From Clostridia bacterium (GTDB lineage Bacteria; Bacillota; Clostridia; Oscillospirales; Acutalibacteraceae), in contig JAFVWD010000026.1 of assembly GCA_017501865.1 (NCBI GenBank), positions 1-6,534 of the forward strand: a stretch of DNA of 6,534 bases, given 5' to 3'. This document shows positions 1 to 5,240 of the stretch, one piece after another. A program made the position numbers and the translations under genes. The notes below the pieces were generated by a model. That model worked only from the letters and a program-made list of their open reading frames with translations, was not told the DNA's origin and did not search any database. The stretch's first letter is position 1; each line of letters begins with the position of its first letter.

Positions 1-26
1 CTTTTTGGTCCGAGTGACGAGACTTG
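1..26 (-). repeat. Detached copy of the tRNA-Pro 3' end (26-bp direct repeat)
   Basis: Bases 1-26 are identical to bases 154-179. The repeated unit covers the last 21 nt of the tRNA-Pro gene (part of the T loop, the 3' T stem, the 3' acceptor strand and CCA) plus 5 nt of its downstream flank. No D arm or anticodon arm accompanies this copy, so it is a fragment and not a gene. It lies downstream of the intact tRNA in the direction of tRNA transcription, which is the layout left by integration at a tRNA 3' end. A broken second tRNA is also possible. The repeat may extend left beyond the window. Confidence 0.85.
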
Positions 27-98
27 TGGGCTTTGCCCACAAATTTGCTGCGCAAATTGCCCGATTGTGTTCGCCTTCGGCGAGGGAGTTCAAGTCTC
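19..98. repeat. Palindromic hairpin cluster bounded by inverted T-arm sequence
   Basis: Three compact hairpins follow one another: 25-31 with 35-41 (7 bp, TTT loop), 42-48 with 52-58 (7 bp, 3-nt loop) and 71-75 with 79-83 (5 bp, TTC loop). The group is enclosed by an 8-bp inverted repeat, GAGACTTG at 19-26 and CAAGTCTC at 91-98. The right arm extends into a 13-bp inverted copy (86-98) of the tRNA T-arm sequence at 172-184. The segment is clearly GC-richer than its surroundings and has no credible coding content. It resembles a small REP/MITE-like interspersed repeat, but I cannot assign it to a named family. Confidence 0.65.
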
Positions 99-115
99 TG
101 TGCACAAATATAGAC

Positions 116-154
116 AAAATAAAAAAGCACAGACAATCAGACGATTATCTGCAC
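116..154 (-). terminator. Intrinsic terminator of the tRNA-Pro gene
   Basis: Read on the minus strand, 154 to 127 folds into a 12-bp stem containing three G-U pairs, closed by a 4-nt loop. It is followed at once by six T, one A and four more T (126-116). It begins 5 nt after the tRNA CCA end, so it would end the tRNA transcript. It also separates the intact tRNA from the repeated 3' fragment at 1-26. Confidence 0.8.
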
Positions 155-158
155 TTTT

Positions 159-234
159 TGGTCCGAGTGACGAGACTTGAACTCACGACCTCTTGACCCC
201 CAGTCAAGCGCGCTACCAACTGCGCCACACCCGG
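159..234 (-). tRNA. tRNA-Pro, anticodon GGG
   Basis: The minus strand folds into a complete 76-nt cloverleaf. The acceptor stem pairs CCGGGTG with CACTCGG, with discriminator A and an encoded CCA (159-161). The D stem is GCGC/GCGC, the anticodon stem CTTGA/TCAAG encloses loop CTGGGGG, and the T stem GTGAG/CTCGT encloses TTCAAGT. The anticodon GGG reads CCC and CCU proline codons. The variable loop AGGTC has a G at position 46, the base methylated by TrmB, which is encoded at 3372-4019. The C1-G72 pair and A73 fit bacterial tRNA-Pro. The gene has its own promoter upstream and terminator downstream and appears monocistronic. Confidence 0.96.
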
Positions 235-246
235 TTAGTGTATAGT

Positions 247-275
247 ATATTAACACAAAGCATTTCATTTTTCAA
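247..275 (-). promoter_or_regulatory. Promoter of tRNA-Pro
   Basis: On the minus strand, a -35 box TTGAAA (275-270) and a -10 box TAATAT (252-247) are separated by exactly 17 bp. The predicted start falls about 6 nt before the mature tRNA 5' end at 234. Position and strand fit transcription of the tRNA alone. Confidence 0.65.
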
Positions 276-428
276 GTGTTTTATCAGAAAAGGTGATTTT
301 TACTTTAGTTTGTTAAAGTGATAAACAACAAAAAATCCAAATTTACTATAAATACAGACAAATTTTGTGTTTTGTGAGAGAAATTCAACATTTTTTTGAA
401 AAAATATCGAAAAATTTACAAAAAACTA

Positions 429-457
429 TAGACAAATGGAAAATTATGTGATAATAT
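429..457 (+). promoter_or_regulatory. Promoter for a predicted small RNA
   Basis: The -35 box TAGACA (429-434) and the -10 box TAATAT (452-457) are 17 bp apart, and a TG at 449-450 gives an extended -10 element. The -35 box matches that of the chemotaxis gene promoter at 738-766. No start codon follows before the terminator at 533-577, so the transcript is predicted to be non-coding. The AT-rich stretch between here and the tRNA promoter (276-428) holds nothing else I can support. Confidence 0.6.
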
Positions 458-463
458 TATAAA

Positions 464-577
464 CAAGAAATACGAGAGTATTTCGAAATCTCCTTTTTAT
501 TTCATTATAATTCTCCCCCAAAAACTAAGCAGAAGCCACGAAAAGATCTCCCAACTTTTCGTGGTTTTTGCTTTTTT
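464..577 (+). ncRNA. Candidate small RNA with three C-rich (anti-Shine-Dalgarno-like) motifs
   Basis: The transcript is bounded by the promoter at 429-457 and the strong terminator at 533-577, giving about 114 nt. It opens with a 7-bp hairpin (467-473 with 478-484) capped by GAGA, a GNRA tetraloop. A largely unpaired A/U-rich middle follows, then the terminator stem. Three C-rich motifs stand out: TCTCC at 489-493, TCTCCCCC at 512-519 and TCTCCC at 547-552. The last sits in the terminator loop. Such motifs are complementary to GGAG-type ribosome sites, and Firmicute sRNAs such as RsaE/RoxS use C-rich loops this way. No ATG occurs in the body. The family is not recognised, and expression and function are inferred. 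Confidence 0.55.
533..577 (+). terminator. Strong intrinsic terminator with C-rich loop
   Basis: A 13-bp stem (533-545 with 555-567, one G-U pair) encloses the 9-nt loop ATCTCCCAA (546-554). A T-rich tail continues to 577, interrupted only by GC at 570-571. The opposite strand lacks a comparable T-run, so it acts on the plus strand. It is the predicted 3' end of the small RNA. Confidence 0.85.
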
Positions 578-737
578 GTAAGCTGATATATTTTTAATTG
601 TATCAGGAATATAATTTTAACTTGTGATTTAATTTTCTTTTCTGTAAAAATAGGTGATTTTTGTTGGTGAATATGCACAAGAAAGAATGTGAGATTGTGC
701 AATAATGTGAAAAAAATGTGTTTTTTGCTTATTTATA
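578..737. other. AT-rich intergenic stretch, no gene found
   Basis: I see no credible gene here. An open frame on the minus strand (505-702) starts at TTG without a ribosome site and runs through the small-RNA terminator. Two weak 6-bp inverted repeats are present (583-588 with 601-606, and 675-680 with 695-700), neither followed by a T-run. An 11-base match (291-301 and 652-662) is probably chance in such AT-rich DNA. Confidence 0.5.
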
Positions 738-766
738 TAGACAAAATGTTGGATTTTTGTTATAAT
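738..766 (+). promoter_or_regulatory. Promoter of the chemotaxis receptor gene
   Basis: The -35 box TAGACA (738-743), a 17-bp spacer and a perfect TATAAT -10 box (761-766) form a strong vegetative promoter. Transcription should start near 773, giving a leader of about 68 nt that begins almost directly with the hairpin at 777-800. Confidence 0.8.
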
Positions 767-776
767 TTCCATAAGC

Positions 777-800
777 AGAATTATTTCCCCAAATAATTCT
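777..800 (+). promoter_or_regulatory. Leader hairpin with CCCC loop
   Basis: A perfect 10-bp A/U-rich stem (777-786 with 791-800) displays a CCCC loop (787-790). It begins about 4 nt after the predicted transcript start and is not followed by a T-run, so it is not a terminator. A 5' mRNA-stabilising stem, or a loop for pairing with another RNA, would fit. It leaves the ribosome site at 827-833 unpaired. Confidence 0.5.
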
Positions 801-826
801 TTGTGCCATTATGGTAACTTATTTCG

Positions 827-833
827 AAGAAGG
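827..833 (+). promoter_or_regulatory. Ribosome binding site fixing the receptor start at 841
   Basis: AAGAAGG lies 7 nt before the ATG at 841. The in-frame ATG at 811 has no purine-rich site in front of it and would add 10 residues atypical of a protein N-terminus. The 841 start gives MKKIS followed by a basic cytoplasmic tail. Confidence 0.75.
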
Positions 834-840
834 TGTGTTT

Positions 841-2418
841 ATGAAAAAAATTTCATTTAAAAAACCTAATTTTCATAAAGGTGAGCATAAGAAGCTCGAC
901 ATGAAAAATATTAATGCAGATTCTCTCAAGAAAATCAAATTCAGACAGAAAAAAGACAATGCAAAATTAACCCGTGAACAACAAGAAGAAGGTCTTCTTA
1001 AGAAAAATATGTTCATAATAGCCGCTATTGCTATGTATTATGCAATTTCTAAAGGTATAAACGGTTTGGTTATGCAAGGTGTTGTTATAACTGTTGCAGT
1101 TGTTGCTGTTGTTACAACTTTCTTCATTCTTAAGAAGCTTAATGTTAAGATTTATGCACGCGGTGCGCTTATTACTTCCGCACAGTTGCTGTTAATTTTC
1201 GGTATTTCCTTCTTTGGAACAAGCCTTACTGACGACTTTATTCTCTATGCAGTAAGTGCTATTATGTCAGGTATTTACTTCAGGCCTTCTTACATTTTCA
1301 TTCAGATGGGTCTTTTAAATGTATTCCTTTTAGGTGTTTACACATTAAAACCGGAAATGTTCGGTTTCAAATTAGACGATGTTCCTATGTGCTGGATTTG
1401 TGCTAACGCAGCTTTACTTGTATGTTACATGATGGTTAACCGCGGTAAAACTCATATTGACAGAGCACAGAAGGAAGCAGAGGAAAGTGCAAAGCTTATT
1501 GAGGAGCTTGCAAATATTCATACTCAGCTTTCAACAAACGTTTCAGATACATATCACGAAATTATCAGTCTTACTGCTGCAGGTGAATCAATTCAACAAG
1601 CAGGTGACAATCTTCAGACAACTAATACTGACATTGGTTATACAGTTGCAGAAACAACAGATGCTGTTCACAATCTCTTCTCTGATATTGCTCAGTGCGT
1701 AACATCATCTGACAAGATTTCAGGTGTTGTTTCAAGTGTTAACTCAATGGTTGTTACAAACCATGATAATATTGAAGCAACCGCAACACACCTTTCTTCT
1801 GTAGATAACAGTATGGTTCACCTCGATGAACTCATCAATAATCTTCAGACTGCTATGGAGAGAATTAAAACCTTCTCCAATGAAATTGATAACATTGCAC
1901 GTCAGACAAATATTCTTTCGCTCAATGCTGCTGTTGAGGCTGCACGTTCCGGTAAGGCAGGCGCAGGCTTCGCAGTTGTTGCAGGTGAGGTTAGAACTCT
2001 TGCGGCACAAAGTAAAGAATGTTCAAATGCTATTAATGCAGTTATTGCGGAGCTCGATTCTATGATGGTTTCAACAAAGGAACAGTCGAAAATCGGTGTT
2101 GGTGCAGTTACTGAGTCACAGAAACAGCTTGGCATATTAAACGACAGCTTTACTACTCTTAAAGAGCAAATTGACCAGGTTGAGCAGGCAATTGATGAAC
2201 AAACTATTGCAATTCAGAGAATGCAACAAATCGGTTCTGATCTTGTTGAAAAGATGAAGAAGGTTGACGTTGACTGTGTTAACGGTAAAACCGATGCTGA
2301 CGGATTGTTCGAACAGATTGTTCTCTTTAATGACAGTATGCAGTTGCTTTCAAAGAGCGCTGACAGCATAAAGTCATTGACAGATTCTATTTCTACTGAA
2401 ATTGAGGATGCAGAGTAA
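841..2418 (+). CDS. Methyl-accepting chemotaxis protein, six-TM, no extracellular sensor
   Basis: This 525-residue protein is predicted to be an inner-membrane chemoreceptor that controls the kinase CheA through CheW. A Lys-rich cytoplasmic tail (1-54) precedes about six closely spaced membrane segments (roughly 57-70, 75-97, 105-127, 131-147, 150-168, 182-199). A long coiled coil runs from about 200 to the end. The signalling hairpin tip is clear at about 349-391: IARQTNILSLNAAVEAA, GFAVVAGEVRTLAAQS. No periplasmic loop is big enough for a Cache or 4HB sensor, I see no HAMP domain, and no C-terminal CheR-tethering pentapeptide is present. The signal may therefore be sensed within or near the membrane. 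Two tip residues usually Glu and Arg in this motif (GExGRGF) are Lys372 and Ala375. No other chemotaxis genes lie nearby. Family assignment is firm and the ligand is unknown. Confidence 0.95.
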   Translation: MKKISFKKPNFHKGEHKKLDMKNINADSLKKIKFRQKKDNAKLTREQQEEGLLKKNMFIIAAIAMYYAISKGINGLVMQGVVITVAVVAVVTTFFILKKLNVKIYARGALITSAQLLLIFGISFFGTSLTDDFILYAVSAIMSGIYFRPSYIFIQMGLLNVFLLGVYTLKPEMFGFKLDDVPMCWICANAALLVCYMMVNRGKTHIDRAQKEAEESAKLIEELANIHTQLSTNVSDTYHEIISLTAAGESIQQAGDNLQTTNTDIGYTVAETTDAVHNLFSDIAQCVTSSDKISGVVSSVNSMVVTNHDNIEATATHLSSVDNSMVHLDELINNLQTAMERIKTFSNEIDNIARQTNILSLNAAVEAARSGKAGAGFAVVAGEVRTLAAQSKECSNAINAVIAELDSMMVSTKEQSKIGVGAVTESQKQLGILNDSFTTLKEQIDQVEQAIDEQTIAIQRMQQIGSDLVEKMKKVDVDCVNGKTDADGLFEQIVLFNDSMQLLSKSADSIKSLTDSISTEIEDAE

Positions 2419-2427
2419 TTAAAACAG

Positions 2428-2457
2428 ACGGGGGTTGAGTTTTTCAATCCCCGTTTT
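2428..2457 (+). terminator. Weak terminator or attenuator between receptor gene and mltG
   Basis: A GC-rich stem of 9-10 bp (2428-2437 with 2445-2454, one G-U pair) with loop AGTTTTT begins 10 nt after the receptor stop codon. The T-run is only four bases before it turns to AAAA, so termination is probably partial. No convincing promoter follows before mltG, which suggests that mltG depends at least partly on read-through. Confidence 0.6.
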
Positions 2458-2484
2458 AAAATTAAGGAAGGTTTAAATTATATT

Positions 2485-3324
2485 ATGAGAAACGTAAAAA
2501 GCATTAAGTGTATAATAGCAGCAGTTTTGGTAGTTGCCATTGTTGCTTGCGGAGCTCTTGTTGCTACTAAAACAGGTGTTTTTGAGGAAGAGACAACAAC
2601 CACAGAACCTGTTACTGTTCCAACAGCCAGAGTAACATTTATAGAAGGAATTACCGTGAATGAATGTTTTAAGCTTTTAGAAGAAAATTCTGTTGCTTCG
2701 TACGATGAATTAATGCAGGCGGCGCAAAATTACCAATTTACAGGCAATAAAGTTTTCAGCGATATCCCTGTTGAAAATAACAGGGCATTTAAGCTTGAGG
2801 GTTATCTTTTTCCTGACACATACGATTTTTATCTGGATGAATCTCCTGAGAGTGTAATAGAGCGATTTTTAAGTAATGCTGATTCAAAGATTACAGATGA
2901 AATGAGAGCGAGAGCAAGTGAGCTCGGGTACACTATGGATGAAATACTGACAATTGCGTCAATTATTCAGGCGGAGTCTTATTTTGAAAAGGATGCACCG
3001 CTTATAGCAAGTGTTATTTATAACAGATTAGAGTCAGGCACACCTCTCGGAATGGATTCAGCTTGGTTTTATATAGAGCGTAATATAGGTGATTACCTGG
3101 GTGAAGAAAGTATAGAAAAATACGAAGAGTACTATCACACTTACGATTTCCATGGGTTGCCGGAGGGGCCTATTTGTAACCCGGGTATGGTTGCAATTAA
3201 TGCAGCTCTTTACCCAGAGGAAACTGATTACTTCTACTTCTGTAATGATGAAGATGGAAATATATATTACGCTGTAACAGACAGTGAACATATAGAAAAT
3301 TGTGAAAAAATAGGTATATATTAA
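2485..3324 (+). CDS. mltG: Endolytic murein transglycosylase MltG (YceG-like)
   Basis: MltG cleaves nascent peptidoglycan glycan strands at the membrane and is thought to set strand length. The 279-residue product has a basic N-terminus, one hydrophobic segment (about 9-27), a Thr/Glu-rich linker (34-47) and a short LysM-like stretch (about 48-85). The catalytic domain shows LEGYLFPDTY (104-113), IASIIQAES with the expected catalytic Glu164, VIYNRL (177-182) and GLPEGPICNPG (224-234), followed by AINAALYP. It is shorter than E. coli MltG (about 340 aa), mainly N-terminally. The usual LQTDPT-like motif reads LGMDSA, keeping Asp191. A possible lipobox, IVAC (19-22), makes a lipoprotein alternative conceivable, although hydrophobic residues continue past the Cys. 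The ribosome site AAGGAAGG (2464-2471) sits 13 nt before the ATG, a long spacing, with no better start nearby. Confidence 0.92.
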   Translation: MRNVKSIKCIIAAVLVVAIVACGALVATKTGVFEEETTTTEPVTVPTARVTFIEGITVNECFKLLEENSVASYDELMQAAQNYQFTGNKVFSDIPVENNRAFKLEGYLFPDTYDFYLDESPESVIERFLSNADSKITDEMRARASELGYTMDEILTIASIIQAESYFEKDAPLIASVIYNRLESGTPLGMDSAWFYIERNIGDYLGEESIEKYEEYYHTYDFHGLPEGPICNPGMVAINAALYPEETDYFYFCNDEDGNIYYAVTDSEHIENCEKIGIY

Positions 3325-3325
3325 T

Positions 3326-3355
3326 AAAAAGCCGAGATTTAAATCTCGGCTTTTT
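3326..3355. terminator. Bidirectional terminator between mltG and trmB
   Basis: This is a perfect 30-bp palindrome with centre between 3340 and 3341. The core GCCGAGAT stem is flanked by five A on the left and five T on the right, so each strand ends in a T-run after a GC-rich hairpin. It starts 1 nt after the mltG stop and lies 16 nt beyond the trmB stop, so it can end both convergent transcripts. Confidence 0.9.
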
Positions 3356-3371
3356 GCTATAAATATCGTTT

Positions 3372-4019
3372 TTATTTTTGCGGCTTTTTTGCTTCGACTC
3401 TGTTTATTGAAAAACCCAAGCCTGAAAAGCGACGTTCATATTCAGTCATAATGTTGTTTTCGGCATATTCGGAATTATGTAAATCGTATGTCAGGGCATT
3501 AAGCTCCCAATTACACTCTTTAAATTCTTCAACTGAAAAATCGAAAAGAGGCCTGTTGTCAGTTTTAAAGTTGATTTCGCCGTCATCCTTTAAAATTGTT
3601 TTATATATCTCAAGAAAGCTTCTGTGGGTAAGCCTTCTTTTTTCATGACGAGCCTTTGGCCACGGGTCAGAAAAATTAAGGTAAATTCTGTCTATAGATT
3701 TTTCTTCGAAAAATTCAGTTAATTCCTTTGCATCACAGCAGCAGACTCTGACATTTGTAAGGCCCGAGTTTTTGATTTTTTCTGCAGCCATAACAAGAAC
3801 ATCGTGAACCTTCTCAATAGCAAGAAAATTAATATCAGGGTTGTCCTTCGCTGTTCCGACAATGAAATCACCTTTACCGCAGCCTATTTCAATTCTTACA
3901 GGGTTATCGTTATCGAAAAGATTTTTTGGATTTTTTTGGGCTACACTCAAATCATTTATGACAATTTCTCCACAGGCAGCCATTCTTTCGGCACCATGCT
4001 TTTTCTTTTTTACTCTCAT
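3372..4019 (-). CDS. trmB: tRNA (guanine-N7-)-methyltransferase TrmB
   Basis: TrmB transfers a methyl group from S-adenosylmethionine to G46 in the variable loop of many tRNAs, in the cytoplasm. The 215-residue product matches the family over its whole length. It has a basic start MRVKKKKHGAERM as expected for the real N-terminus, the SAM-binding loop IEIGCGKG (43-50), acidic Glu69 after strand 2, the signature DPWPKARHEKRRLTH (118-132), TDNRPLFD (153-160) and the C-terminal TEYERRF (192-198). The ATG at 4019 is preceded by TGAGG about 5 nt upstream on the minus strand. It has its own near-perfect promoter (4062-4090) and shares a terminator with mltG. The tRNA-Pro in this window carries the target G46. 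Nothing is broken or missing. Confidence 0.96.
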   Translation of the reverse strand: MRVKKKKHGAERMAACGEIVINDLSVAQKNPKNLFDNDNPVRIEIGCGKGDFIVGTAKDNPDINFLAIEKVHDVLVMAAEKIKNSGLTNVRVCCCDAKELTEFFEEKSIDRIYLNFSDPWPKARHEKRRLTHRSFLEIYKTILKDDGEINFKTDNRPLFDFSVEEFKECNWELNALTYDLHNSEYAENNIMTEYERRFSGLGFSINRVEAKKPQK

Positions 4020-4061
4020 AATTACCTCACTGAAAATAACAAACTAAAATTTAATACTGTT

Positions 4062-4090
4062 ATTATAAATAGCAACGAAGTTTTTGTCAA
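4062..4090 (-). promoter_or_regulatory. Consensus promoter of trmB
   Basis: On the minus strand, perfect TTGACA (4090-4085) and perfect TATAAT (4067-4062) are separated by 17 bp. The start site would be near 4056, giving a leader of about 36 nt before the trmB ATG. This looks like a strong, unregulated housekeeping promoter. Confidence 0.85.
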
Positions 4091-4097
4091 ATATGTG

Positions 4098-4126
4098 TTG
4101 GAAAGAATTGCAATATATGTTATACT
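4098..4126 (+). promoter_or_regulatory. Promoter of the ornithine cyclodeaminase-like operon
   Basis: TTGGAA (4098-4103) and TATACT (4121-4126) are 17 bp apart. The start near 4133 gives a leader of about 25 nt to the ATG at 4158. Its -35 box lies only 7 bp from the -35 box of the divergent trmB promoter. The spacer contains an 8-bp palindrome ATTGCAAT (4107-4114), too short to call an operator. Confidence 0.65.
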
Positions 4127-4157
4127 TAGAAAAATTACGAAAAACAGAGGTGTGAGT

Positions 4158-5240
4158 ATGAAGTTTCCGAAATACAGAGAGCCGGATTTCACAAAAGAGC
4201 CGTTTCTCTCTGCTCCTGATGTTAAAACGGAAAAGGCCGGTGTAAATTATTTACCTGAAAATTTTTATGCCACAACTATTTACCCGGAGTATTTTAAAAT
4301 TAACGGCGAATGGAAAATGATAAAAGAAAGCCGTATGGATTCTGTAATTGTCATTAAAGATGGCGAACCTGTAGTTACAGAGCCGCGCAGAGTGAAGGAA
4401 GGCGACGAGGTAGTTGTCGGCAGACATGATGACGGTTCAACGGGTGTCTTTGTAAATGCCGATTGTTTTGAAACTGATGTTGAAAACGAAAATCATGACT
4501 CTACTTTTGCATTCAGAACAGGTCAGTCGCGTGAAACCTCTTTTTCGCGTGAATATGATATTCTTTATGATATTCTTAAAAACGACCGTGATAATGGTCA
4601 TATTGTATGGGTGTTAGGCCCTGCGTGTGCATTTGACAGCGACAGCCGTAATGCAATGGCAAATCTTATTAAAAGAGGCTATTGTCATGCTCTTTTTGCG
4701 GGCAATGCTTTGGCAACACACGACCTTGAGGCTTCGGTATTCCATACAGGCTTAGGGCAGGATATTTACACTAAAAAGCTTATGAAGGATGGTCATTATA
4801 ACCATCTTCATACTATAAATCTTGTACGTAAATCAGGCTCAATAAAGAATTTTATTGAGGAAAATAATATTGAAGACGGAATTATGAGCGCCTTGGTAAA
4901 AAATGATGTACCATTTGTTTTAGCCGGTTCAATCCGTGATGACGGTCCGCTTCCTGAGGTTGTTCATAGTGTATATGACTCACAGGATAAAATGCGTGAG
5001 CACACAAAAAAAGCTACTACAGTTATAGCACTTGCTACTCAGCTTCACACGATTGCTACAGGTAATATGACACCATCTTACTGTGTGGTTAACGGAGAGG
5101 TCAGACCTGTTTACATTTATAGTGTAGATATTTCTGAGTTTGCAGTTAATAAATTACACGACAGAGGCTCACTTTCCGTAAAAGGGTTAGTTACAAATAT
5201 TCAGGATTTTTTAGTACATCTTGAAAGGAATTTAAAATAA
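4158..5240 (+). CDS. TIGR00300/LOR-SDH family protein, probable NAD-dependent ornithine cyclodeaminase
   Basis: The 360-residue protein belongs to the family whose archaeal members convert ornithine to proline plus ammonia, and which also forms the C-terminal part of cyanobacterial ArgZ/AgrE. The N-terminal half shows the conserved LPENFYATTIYPEYFKINGE (32-51) and RMDSVIVI (59-66), ending near VVVGRHDDG. The C-terminal Rossmann-like half shows VLGPA (152-156), AGNALATHDLEASVFHTGLG (181-200), KNDVPFVLAGSIRDDGPLP (248-266), ATQLHTIATGNM (293-304) and DRGS (335-338). No arginine dihydrolase domain precedes it, so it would act on ornithine, not arginine. The ATG at 4158 follows CAGAGGTG by a good spacing, and longer frames running into trmB are not credible. 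The next gene starts directly at its stop, implying co-translation with a transporter. Family is firm; substrate is inferred. Confidence 0.85.
   Translation: MKFPKYREPDFTKEPFLSAPDVKTEKAGVNYLPENFYATTIYPEYFKINGEWKMIKESRMDSVIVIKDGEPVVTEPRRVKEGDEVVVGRHDDGSTGVFVNADCFETDVENENHDSTFAFRTGQSRETSFSREYDILYDILKNDRDNGHIVWVLGPACAFDSDSRNAMANLIKRGYCHALFAGNALATHDLEASVFHTGLGQDIYTKKLMKDGHYNHLHTINLVRKSGSIKNFIEENNIEDGIMSALVKNDVPFVLAGSIRDDGPLPEVVHSVYDSQDKMREHTKKATTVIALATQLHTIATGNMTPSYCVVNGEVRPVYIYSVDISEFAVNKLHDRGSLSVKGLVTNIQDFLVHLERNLK

Noticed and set aside
86..110. Plus-strand tRNA 3' half suggested by GAGTTCAAGTCTC
   Set aside because: The five T-stem pairs do not form fully, no acceptor strand with CCA follows, and no other tRNA arms can be found. 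It is treated as part of the inverted-repeat cluster.
5..196. 63-codon plus-strand frame across the left edge
   Set aside because: It reads antisense through the tRNA-Pro gene, its terminator and the hairpin cluster. It has no ribosome site, and its repeated peptide simply reflects the tRNA repeat.
505..702. 65-codon minus-strand frame
   Set aside because: It begins with TTG, lacks a ribosome site and promoter, has low-complexity AT-driven composition and overlaps the small-RNA terminator.
811..840. Earlier in-frame ATG for the chemoreceptor
   Set aside because: There is no Shine-Dalgarno sequence before 811, while AAGAAGG is well placed for the ATG at 841.
2377..2405. TTGACA at the end of the receptor gene as a possible mltG promoter
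   Set aside because: At 16-18 bp downstream there is only AATTGA or similar, which is not a credible -10 box.
1457..2447. Several open frames antisense or out of phase within the chemoreceptor gene
   Set aside because: They are shadow frames of a strongly conserved coding sequence and lack ribosome sites or recognisable products.
4107..4114. ATTGCAAT palindrome as a repressor operator
   Set aside because: It is only 8 bp with no extension, lies in AT-rich DNA and matches no operator I can name with confidence.
3804..4157. Upstream extension of the ornithine cyclodeaminase-like gene
   Set aside because: The extension runs antisense through trmB and its promoter. The promoter, ribosome site and family N-terminus all support the ATG at 4158.
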